Part shown: positions 1-9,200 of the stretch, one piece after another
Layout: each line of letters opens with the position of its first letter
How positions within the stretch are numbered: the first letter of the stretch is position 1
NCBI RefSeq assembly: GCF_000003815.2
Contig: NC_049992.1
Location: 18,546,072-18,583,079 of the forward strand
Length of the DNA: 37,008 bases
Direction of reading: 5' to 3'
DNA from: Branchiostoma floridae
Lineage: Eukaryota; Chordata; Leptocardii; Amphioxiformes; Branchiostomatidae
Program-made: the position numbers and the translations under genes
Notes under the pieces: model-generated
Seen by the model: only the letters and a program-made list of their open reading frames with translations
Told to the model about the DNA's origin: nothing
The model's database searches: none

Positions 1-576
1 TCTTGCGTACTGATAATGACGTAATGACGTACAATAATGTATTTGTGATGAAAATCCTTACTAAATACTACATTAGGGAACATTTCTTGATCATCAATAA
101 AGGTCCAAAATAGTACACAAAATCCTATAGTAGATCTCAATAAATGAATATATATTAAAAAAGCAGCACACACCGTTCACATATTTACACGCTGCCTTTC
201 AAACAACATTGTATATGATTGTGCCCTACCCTATTGATCATAGCATAGACATTTACTTAAATGTACTAGATCTCACTACTATTTACAGACTTTCTTATCA
301 GCACTATGTGATCACAATTGATCACAATGTCAAATAAAATGAAATAATGAAGTTCATTAGTCCAAAAATGATCATCAACACCTCACATTATATTCAGATA
401 TTGGGCTCCATTAACCATACAATGTGCTAAAACAACTGCACTCTGAGAATATACAAAATGCTACCCTTTGTGCTAAAATGTCCAGTTACTACAAGGCTTG
501 ACGTATTTGTCCAAGATCATTATCTTGCCGCTCTGGAGTCGACGTCTCTTGTGACATCGTCACTGACACTTACAAG
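1..576. other. 3' flank of LRR gene, no gene seen
   Basis: AT-rich sequence downstream of the LRR receptor stop codon. It probably includes the 3' UTR of that gene. I see no exon, no convincing polyadenylation signal on the minus strand and no recognisable repeat. Confidence 0.5.
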
Positions 577-3084
577 CTATTCTGCGTGTTCAGACATCCC
601 TTCCTCGAAAGTGTCATTTGCACTAGCGTCACCTAAGAAGTCATCTGCCGAACCAGCCATTTCATAAGCTGTCTGTTCTTTGTCAACGAACTTTGTGTCA
701 GATGAACTCTCCAATCTACAGTTTATTGCTGTGGTCTTTCTGTCTGTCCTATAGAGCGAAGTGTTACCGCCTACGTTTATTGTTGTGGGCAAGCCTACTT
801 CAGCCGTTGCTGCATAAAAAGTCACAGAGTCGTCGCTACCATAGTTCTCGTATGAGGAGGCGTGGTCCGTTGTATTGTTCATGTTTACGTACTTATTTTC
901 TGCTTCGCCGTTTCTATCTGAACAAGGAGAGTCGTATTCTGTGTCTGCAGGGTTAACGTAACAGTGATCCTCTTCATCGCTTATTTCTGAGTAGACGTGG
1001 CCAGACGGAACGTAGACTTTATCCTCGTTGATTACATTGTACACGTTACCGTTTGTTTGACTATTTTCCTCGTTGGTATCGTCTCGGGTGCCCTCGTCTT
1101 TTATTTCCGAATAGCCATGACTCGATGGATCGTAGACTTCATCTTCGTCGATTTCGTTGTACATATTATCGTTGTTTGTTTGACTCAATTGCTGCGTGCT
1201 TGTCTGGGGTGTATTTACCATATTACCTTGGTACATTGGGTTAGACTGTAAGGCATTTGCTATATTCAAATGAAGGTTTTGTCTGCTGTGATTTGGAGTT
1301 TGGTTCTTTTGTACCCCCTTCTTGTAGCAGAAAGTAGCAACTAAGCATACTAAGATGGTTATACAGGCAATGCTGACTACCAGAGTAGTCGCTATGACAG
1401 TTGTAGAGTCAGCATTTTGAGAATTTGTGTCAGTCTTTTTCACAGAACTTTGCGCTGTTGATCTGACTTCATTATGAGGAGAGTTTAGCAATAGTGTAAC
1501 ATTTGATGGCGGGGCAGATGTTGTGTTTTCTATTCTGCCCATTCCATCGGGAAAAGTCATGTTCATCAACGTTTCATTCGTTTCTGTAATCAAAACGCTT
1601 TCGGATGTTGGAACAACTTCTCCTGTATAACACTTTGTTTCGTCTGCTTTCTTTGTGGTGGACACGTTGAAAAAGATGACGCGACGTTCATCATGGGCAA
1701 GAACAAAACATGTCACTCTTGACGAAGAATGATTTGCAATGGCATCCCTCTCCGGAGCAGTCTTTCGAGAGCCAACCGTTTTGTTCAGCAAAGTTGACAC
1801 AATGCTAAAATCGTCCCAACGATCATGACTTCTTTCGACGCCAGAAAATCGTAAAGTAGCCTTACCCTTTAAAGGCAAACTGATACCACCAGGCTTTCCC
1901 CATGCCTCTGAACATAGCTGTGGAACTGATTTATTCACAGCATCTTTACTGTTTCTTAGTAAGAAGACGAAGGGAGAGAAAGAAGCAAAATAACGCGGTT
2001 GAAACGTATCAGGTGAACCACAAGGATGCACACTTGTCGGCGGTTTATGCTGATTTGACATTTTGTTATGCCAGTTGAACGAAAACTTTCCGTCTGTGGC
2101 GTCATAATTGATTTGTAAAGCTATGTCTAACACCGAAAATCGTATCCATTGTTTTGTGTCCGTGGCACAGTTTGCTATGGCAACCCTCCATAGCATGTTC
2201 CGTCTATGGTCAGTTTCGTGTCCAGAGACCACACGACGATTGCCGCTTAGGTCAACGCTAAAAAGTTTGCCAGGCTTCAACAGTGCTTCTCTATGCAAGC
2301 ATACCAAGTCGTTATTTCGTAGGTCTAGAAACGTTAGTTCTTTCAAAAACTCAAACGCGTTTACTGAAACTATCCTAATTTTGTTTCCCCTTAAATTTAA
2401 GCTTGCAAGATATTCTAACCCAAGAAAACAGTGGCTATGTACTTCTTGTAGGAGGTTTCCTCCGAGATTTAACGAAGCAAGGTTGTTGAGATTTTGAAAA
2501 CATCCCGTTTGCAACGTCGTTATGCAGTTGTTAGAAATGGAAAGATCGACAAGCTTGTATTTCTCAGGAGAATACGAAGGAGCGTACCAGTCTCTCGGAA
2601 GTGTCGTAACCATGTTATCATCTAGATTTAAGAATTCCAGCCCAAGAAAGTCTTTAAATGTGCCGTTATGTATTTCAGTTATTCCAACAGCTGTAAGATA
2701 TAGGGCTATGAGGACAGAATAGTCGGCAAAGGCTAATTTTTGCGACGTCAACATTTTATATTGAAAACCTTCCAGTGCGATCCATTCCGTATAGAGACAC
2801 TTAATCATTGGTAACCAAATTGGTATATTTACCGTTTCAGTGGAATAATCGTAACGGTCGGTACAAGATATACATTCAGTTCGGTATCTCGAACTTAAGG
2901 TGCTCGGAGGTCCGCTGTAGCTAGATATTTTCCCCATAGGCACGCAAGAAGTAAACGTTTTTCTTTCGCACCCAGGAAAGCATGTTTTGTTTATTGACAT
3001 ATTCGGTACGATGAGTAAGAAAATAACAAACAGGAAAATGACCGCACGAATAGCGACTGAAGTCATTATGAATGCAAAGGTCAT
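577..3084 (-). CDS. Intronless LRR type I transmembrane receptor with two ITAM-like tail motifs
   Basis: An open frame of 835 codons runs from ATG at 3084 to TAG at 577-579. The frame is open a little further upstream, but only through a TTG at 3105, so the ATG is chosen. Residues about 8-28 are a hydrophobic signal peptide. Residues 35-100 are Cys-rich. About seven leucine-rich repeats (LxxLxLxxN type) cover roughly 125-290. No classical LRRCT follows; instead there is about 270 residues of unassigned, N-glycosylation-rich ectodomain. A transmembrane helix lies near 562-586, followed by a basic stop-transfer (YKKG). The cytoplasmic tail of about 245 residues is acidic and tyrosine-rich. It has YNEI-x12-YSEI (Y642/Y658), YNVI-x12-YSEI (Y682/Y698), and the SH2-type sites YVNP and YVNM. 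The two YxxI pairs fit the broad ITAM pattern. I infer a signalling pattern-recognition or adhesion receptor; the ligand is unknown. A SINE abuts its 5' side. Confidence 0.85.
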   Translation of the reverse strand: MTFAFIMTSVAIRAVIFLFVIFLLIVPNMSINKTCFPGCERKTFTSCVPMGKISSYSGPPSTLSSRYRTECISCTDRYDYSTETVNIPIWLPMIKCLYTEWIALEGFQYKMLTSQKLAFADYSVLIALYLTAVGITEIHNGTFKDFLGLEFLNLDDNMVTTLPRDWYAPSYSPEKYKLVDLSISNNCITTLQTGCFQNLNNLASLNLGGNLLQEVHSHCFLGLEYLASLNLRGNKIRIVSVNAFEFLKELTFLDLRNNDLVCLHREALLKPGKLFSVDLSGNRRVVSGHETDHRRNMLWRVAIANCATDTKQWIRFSVLDIALQINYDATDGKFSFNWHNKMSNQHKPPTSVHPCGSPDTFQPRYFASFSPFVFLLRNSKDAVNKSVPQLCSEAWGKPGGISLPLKGKATLRFSGVERSHDRWDDFSIVSTLLNKTVGSRKTAPERDAIANHSSSRVTCFVLAHDERRVIFFNVSTTKKADETKCYTGEVVPTSESVLITETNETLMNMTFPDGMGRIENTTSAPPSNVTLLLNSPHNEVRSTAQSSVKKTDTNSQNADSTTVIATTLVVSIACITILVCLVATFCYKKGVQKNQTPNHSRQNLHLNIANALQSNPMYQGNMVNTPQTSTQQLSQTNNDNMYNEIDEDEVYDPSSHGYSEIKDEGTRDDTNEENSQTNGNVYNVINEDKVYVPSGHVYSEISDEEDHCYVNPADTEYDSPCSDRNGEAENKYVNMNNTTDHASSYENYGSDDSVTFYAATAEVGLPTTINVGGNTSLYRTDRKTTAINCRLESSSDTKFVDKEQTAYEMAGSADDFLGDASANDTFEEGMSEHAE
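982..1161 (-). repeat. 120-bp tandem duplication encoding two ITAM-like motifs
   Basis: Within the LRR receptor tail, the DNA near 981-1070 and 1101-1190 is an imperfect direct repeat offset by exactly 120 bp (40 codons). Each copy encodes YNxI, twelve residues with a central Tyr, then YSEI. Spacing is identical in both copies, so the duplication kept the motif geometry. Confidence 0.85.
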
Positions 3085-3107
3085 TTGAGAGTCTTTTGTT
3101 ACCAAAG

Positions 3108-3400
3108 GGTACGTCGAATGGACGAGCGGCTAAGTCAGTAGACACGGGATCGAGTGGTCACGAGTTCGAATCCTGGCGTTCCTGGCTAGACTTCGTGTTC
3201 TGAGAGAACTAAACACAAGTCAACTTTCCTCACTCCACGCGGGTGCAAAATTGGGTACCTTATTTTGGATGGGGAGGTAGAATCGAAGGCAGTGAAAGGA
3301 GATTGATGGGCTCATCCTTCTAGTACGGTGCACAAAGCGAGCCGAAGTCTCCTTTGCTGTTTAAAGAGAATGTCAGTGTAGTTTCAATCCGGCACTTTGA
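3108..3400 (+). repeat. tRNA-derived SINE (head plus body)
   Basis: Positions 3119-3134 resemble a tRNA A-box of Ser/Leu type (TGGACGAGCGGCTAAG). About 30 bp on lies a B-box (GAGTTCGAATCC). No acceptor-stem pairing is possible, so this is a SINE head and not a tRNA gene. The body follows, with the CCTCACTCCACGCGGGTG segment seen in other copies of this window. Its head lies only about 25 bp from the start codon of the divergent LRR gene. Confidence 0.7.
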
Positions 3401-3494
3401 AATTCACTTTTCAGTTTCAAATGTCTCAGAATGGGTTTGAGAGTAATGTTTATGTTACGAACTATGCTGATTTGTTTTGAGTTCAAAATCTCTA

Positions 3495-3665
3495 ACAGGT
3501 ACCGATGTTGTGACTTTGAAAAAGGCACTTCACACAAATTCCCTCACTTCAATCAGGTGAAAATAAGTACCTAGCTTTGGCTAGGGAGGTCCCTCGGAGT
3601 GGACGTTAAATGGAGGTCCCGTTTTTGAAGACTGTCACACCCTGAGCACGTAAAAAAACACACGA
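3495..3665 (+). repeat. SINE body/tail fragment
   Basis: Matches the body of the SINE copies near 31900 and 36650 (AAAGGCACTT..., CCTCACTTC..CAGGTG.AAATAAGTA). It continues into the tail GGACGTTAAATGGAGGTCCC. The same tail appears reversed at the very end of the window (36985-37006). An A-rich stretch closes it near 3650. Confidence 0.65.
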
Positions 3666-3879
3666 CACTTATGAAAAAGAGTAAGCTGTGGTCCTTCCCG
3701 GTGTGAATGAATAAGATAAATCCGTCCAGATATGCAACTTGTCCAATTCTGGAGAGTTATTAGAGTTATGTACGCCTTGAGGCGGTTTACAGGGTATGCA
3801 GTACAAAACAATACAACAATGCTCTAACCTTCGGCGATGTGAATGCTTCTCTTCTAAACTACGCACCTTCTGGGCCTGC

Positions 3880-4050
3880 TGCATCCAGGTATTAGCGAAC
3901 AAAGAATACACTGTCCACCGTCCGATGTCTGGCGAAAGTCCGATATTGTATCCTTTGGCATACGATAGTCAAAAGTTGTACATATGTACTGGCATGTCTT
4001 GCTCTCAAGGAGAAGATGGTTCACAATCGAGAAGGAAGCTTGACTGGAGA
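3880..4050 (-). other. Possible degenerate PAN/apple-like exon fragment
   Basis: On the minus strand a pyrimidine-rich acceptor-like sequence (TGTGTCTCTCCAG) precedes an open stretch. It reads VNHLLLESK, then a Cys followed by TTFDYR, then CIL. This vaguely matches the PAN pattern FxCRSFDYR...CxLS. No donor site, partner exon or full cysteine set was found. It may be a relic exon, a retroposed piece or chance. Confidence 0.25.
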
Positions 4051-4671
4051 GACACAGCAAGGCCGTTCATCTTTAAAACCCGTCAGTGTGTACCGAAACC
4101 CAGACTAATATTGGGATGCCTGATGAAAAATTCCTAAAGTTAAGATGAGAAATTCCTAAAACTGAGATGAGAAATTCCACGGCACGTTGTTTATAGATAT
4201 GTATCTGTCAACTATTCAAATTCATACCAAAACACAGACTCATTCTAGAATGCTCGCGCTCATTTACCTGACCTACATAGAACACTACACCAGTACATAT
4301 AGCTGGCTTGTATTATATATTACCAAGAGCCCTGTGAAAATCTTCCAAGCGACAGAAAAAACAAATCATAAAAGAGACTGGATTAAGTCTAAAGGCATAA
4401 TAAACTATGTGTATTCAAGTGTAAATGTGTGTATGTAACAGAGTAAGCTGCCAGGGTTTGCCATGTATTGCGTTGTCTGCAATTACAATAAATATGAATA
4501 TACATCAAAAGCTTAGGCGAAGAAATTTAAATGACTTCTTTAGCCCAAATGACAGACAGGTGTTGTCTAAAAGACCTATCACGAACAAAAGCAATGGAAT
4601 ACATGAAAAAATGGTATTGGCTTGTAGAACTCTAGTTTTAATGTATGATTTTGGCTCTAAGCTCTTTAAGC

Positions 4672-5147
4672 CCCCTTCACACGACAGCGCGAATGAGCCG
4701 GAATGCCGTCAGAATGAAAATTATTTTCTATTCCTGGCAATTCCTCGCAATTCGTACTGTATTCTAAACATTCTTACTGCATTCCAGATATTCGTCCCCG
4801 TTCTTTTGGCTGGCTCGAAAATTTTTGACATGTCATAAACTGTCGAGGTGCATTCGAAGTGGAGAAATATCGACTGGCATTTCAAGTGGATTCTAAGTGT
4901 ATTCTAACTATTCTAATTGCAGTCTGACCTCATTCTGTGGCATTCCAACATTATTCGAAACATTCTTATCTCATTCGATGGAGAACCGAAACGGCAAGCC
5001 ACTTCGAATCCTGCCCGAATGTGGCCAAAGGAATATCTGGAATGCAGTAAGAATTTCTGGAATACACTACGAATTCACAGGAATAGAAAGGGATTTTCAT
5101 TAATATTTCTGATGGCATTTTGGCTCATTCCTTCTCGTGTGAAGGGG
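4672..5147. mobile_element. 476-bp non-autonomous DNA transposon (MITE) with long TIRs
   Basis: Both ends carry the perfect 13-bp inverted repeat CCCCTTCACACGA. Homology continues inward for about 50 bp (GAATGAGCC..AATGCC.TCAGAA on both ends). The interior is AT-rich with many ATTCT/GAATA words and no coding capacity. I could not identify a clean target-site duplication, so the superfamily is left open. Confidence 0.75.
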
Positions 5148-5529
5148 ATATAAGGTCCATTTGGAATACCCACTCGGAATGGCCCCGAGTGTGTGGCACG
5201 AATTTTGCAAATACTTCATTCTGGCTGGTTCTGCTTGATTCCTGCTAATTCGGTTTCAGTGTGAAGGCCCTATTTGGAGAGACAGGTTTCCCGCCAAAGG
5301 TTGTGGCTCTCACGCCGAGGTTCGAGGAAGATCTAAGAGACAGACATTCCTTGCTCATTCATCCGGAGAGGATGTCGTCACCACCTGCAGTTAAACAAAA
5401 CAAAAAACAAAACAAAAAACGTCAGTCTGTGAACGAAAAGTATGGTACAAAAGACAACAAACTACACAAGACGTAAAACGAATACTAGTAGTCATGGGCA
5501 TTATTTGTGTACATTCTTACGTACATATC

Positions 5530-6010
5530 TTTATTTTTCGTTTTCCACAAACAGCCCGGCCGGGCCCCTGTTTGGAAACAAGCTTTATTGACACGACAAA
5601 AAATACAATGACTTTTGCCGTACGGGCACGTCAGACCCGCCATGGGTGTGGCCTATTAGCATAGCAATGAGAAGAATAGCCTAGCAACGGACCAGCGTGT
5701 GGTCAAATATAAATTACAAGAAAAAGTGGATACAGAATAAAACTCTACTAACTAAACAATATAGGATGGTAAGAAAACCTCCATACAATCAGGGTATGTG
5801 GCTAAACATGAGTGTCACTATCTTTTCTAATCACAAAGCAATTTTTTATGTCCTTACTTATCTCACCATTATGAGGGCTGTCGGATCTAAAGATATAGTA
5901 AAATCCACTTCTAGTTCTGGTATCGAGAATATTGAAATCTGTATCTTTAGACATAGGAAATTGTGTAAATAACGTATTGCGTAACATCCAATACATAGGG
6001 CACTCCATGA
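5530..6010 (-). repeat. Degenerate non-LTR retrotransposon-like segment (copy 1)
   Basis: Reads on the minus strand with an A-rich, AATAAA-containing end near 5530-5590. The translated stretch at 5802-6008 (YYIFRSDSPHNGEISKDIKNC) is alignable to the stretch at 7594-7700. The pattern is loosely like the C-terminal tail of LINE ORF2 proteins. No intact reverse-transcriptase motif is present. The family assignment is tentative. Confidence 0.35.
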
Positions 6011-6289
6011 CGAAATGATATTAATTTTCAATCTGTTATGCTAAAAAGCAGTTAATCATTGACAAGCAACTGAATATAATTTTGGAAACGGCCAGACTCA
6101 ACTAGCATCCACTAGTTTGCGTCAGTGACACTGTTGAAACGTCTGACCGTTTCCAAAATCATATCCAGTTGCTTTAGTACCTGCTTTTTGGCATATCTTA
6201 TTACCTAGATGGCTAACCTACATCGACGCATTTTCAATTTGTTTTGGACAAAATGGGCAGAACGTTTGAAAATGTGACGTCATCCTTAC

Positions 6290-9200
6290 CAGAAATAGAA
6301 CAGATTAACTGTCCCCAGTTGCAGTGACAATGTGCGCCTGCGCTGTCCGTGAATGACGAGTCGTGGTCAACGACGGATCCCTCGTGAACACAGCCTGCAA
6401 AATACAAGCGTTCTGACACCTCAGACCTCCGTGAGACTTTTTTAAGCCTTTATAGATTTATTGTTTTATCTAGTCTCATTGATGATACAAATACGGCTGT
6501 AATTTGCATACTATATTCTAAAAGGTGGTCTTCATTGCAACAGCTACACAGTGAATGAGTCATTTCGTTTGGAGAAATACTATGTTTAGATTTTGTCAAA
6601 AATTATGCAAATGACGTACACATTGAATTAACTTACACATGTCTAAATCAATCTCTTATATAAGAAATAAAGTTGATAACATTACATAGCTATGGACCCT
6701 AAAATTTCCTGACAACTGCTAAAACATTACTTTCTAACCAAAAGGAGATCAACCAGATATACATACAAGATTTTGTAGGGTTTATGCGGTTCAGCAAATA
6801 TACTGACCTGTAAACAATGAATAGAAATTGCAGAAATGGAATTCAAAATGTCCTAAACATTATCTTCTATACAGGACAGGCACACATTCTGCAGTATCTT
6901 CAAGTTAGAAGTGCAAAACTAACACTGAAGATGGCTTACCTACACTATGGTTTAATATATGATTTCAATCATGTCCAGGTTAGCCTCCTTTTGGTGCATG
7001 CGCAATGACCCCTAAATGATGACCCCGGAAAATCCAAAATGGCCACCGTAACTAGACTCAAGCAGATTATGTAATTCTCACTACTTACTGCAACGGCATT
7101 ATGACACTCTCGAATCGATTATGAAAATCAGTCTCTTAATTGCATAGTTAATGTCTGTAGACTTGCCCTAAATGACAGGTGAATAATTGTGGGTCCATGA
7201 AGACATACTTACACGTGGGAAAGCAGTCCCCAATCATCACATGCCCGTCCTGTGAACAGTAGGTGCCGTACGTACATCCGCAGTGGTCCGTACCCTCACT
7301 GATGGTAGTACCAGCAGGGTAGAAGTTACCTCCATATTGGCAACCTGTAACTTTATAGAAGAATTTTACTGCTCAACGATCGTACATGGTACAATGTGTG
7401 GCAGAACAAAGAAGAAACAAACTTATCATCCTAATTACTAAAAGCAAGTATTTAACATAGTACATATACAGATTATGAATATAGAATGAAATTTGACATC
7501 CTTATTTCTAAAACAATGAGAGCTAGCCTAAAACATTGTACTACAATCGAGTGGGGCCAATTATGAGTTTCGGCATTTTTTCTTATGACAAATTTAGCAG
7601 TCTTTTATACATTTACCTATTTTAGCATTGTGGGAGTTGTCACATTTGAATATATAATCAAATCTGCTTGTAGCATTGAGTCTCTTAAAATCTGTTGTAC
7701 TTGATTCGAGGAATGTGAATAACTCATTATATGTGAATATATAACGAAAGTTCACCTTTATCCGCAAGGCATCCCATATCCGTTGTTTAAAAAAGGTATT
7801 TAGGAATAACAAGTCGATGGACGGTAGTTTCAAACTGAAAATTTTGAAATATTTTTAGTTTGATGCAACAACGGCCCCCTATGTTTGAAAAAAGTTGCAG
7901 TTTAATATAACAACGGATATAGGTTACTCCACAGATAAAAGTGAAATAGCGTCATAACACAATGGTGCGATGAAATTATATATTTTACATTGCCCATCTC
8001 TTTTTGGCAATATAAAAGAACAAGTCAGTGCTGTAATCAAAATGTTGTTCTCCTGCGCGTCGATATTCTTATAAGTTTTCATTAACTTGTGATTCTTTTG
8101 TCTAAGGAACAGCAATGTTTTGTATAGAGGAACATCATTGACTTTAACATAAAACCCTTAAACTGCCAGAGTTTCAGCCCAATAAAATACTCTCAGTACC
8201 ATGATTTTTGATGACAGTTGCGCTTAAGAGTTTCTTTATCAGGTGTAGTTCCCACAGGGCGTGTAGCCCCGGAGCCCCGGCCGGAATTTTAAGAAAAAAA
8301 AAACAACAAAATTACGGGGGGGGGGTGCTGTATTGCTGGATAAGGCGGAGAACCTCGGTGTTTTGACGGGTAGCTGACGGCGTCTATATCTGTGAATTAA
8401 AAGAATCCAGGGGCCTGGCCATTTAACTAAATAGCCCAGTAGCCACAGGGTGTCCAACAGGGCCGCGTTAGAAACACGCCCGTAAATGCAACCATGAACA
8501 ACCCGCCGGGAGCACGTAAACTACTGGGAGGGCCCAGTTTTCCAAATGAATGGGAAAGTTGTATTACCTGGCGGTGCAGTGCATAGTGCCTGCCCCCACT
8601 CACACTGACACTGCGCTCCTGAGCTGTCCGTGAAGGATGAACCATGGTCAATAACGTTCCCCTCGTGAATACAGCCTGGAAAATACAGCAGAAGACACGG
8701 CATTAAAATATAGTAATTAGGACTTCACCACTGTATCCATTATGATCATTTATATTATATCATATGCTGGTAGTTTTTGTGTTTTTCTCACTTCTCACAG
8801 AAGGAGGTATAAGTATGAAATTCTTATACAAGCCACAAACTATCTAACCAAAAATATCCTGTCAGTTTATCGTCTTCTCACGCCCACTTTGAAACGCCTC
8901 TCTGCGGAGGTCACAGAACTACAGCCGGCTCACACTAGAAATGCAGTTGTGTAAATATTAACGCGTTACTAGAAATAGAAAACTTCCACATTCCAAATCA
9001 TCTCAGAGTCAACACCTTTTCTTGATCACGCGGCACATGTTGTATCTGACTGCCTCTCAAATAAGGCTTTTTACCTCTCCTTCAACAAGTTTATCCGTAC
9101 TACTTTATTAATCCGCGTCATAGACCCAGGGGGCGCGCATAAATACTGTGTTCTGTTATTTCATAAATGTTACATTGTTTGAAACGCACATGTAACTAGG

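Noticed and set aside
2108-2497. Plus-strand frame of 129 codons within the LRR gene
   Set aside because: Antisense shadow of the LRR coding region, with no features of its own.
3085-3105. LRR protein start at 3105
   Set aside because: That codon is TTG. The first in-frame ATG is at 3084 and leads straight into the signal peptide.
3112-3185. tRNA gene
   Set aside because: A-box and B-box are present but no acceptor stem forms and a SINE body follows.
8521-8703. Separate small proteins for each VWC exon
   Set aside because: Each frame has acceptor and donor sites and compatible phase 1 ends, so they are exons of one gene.
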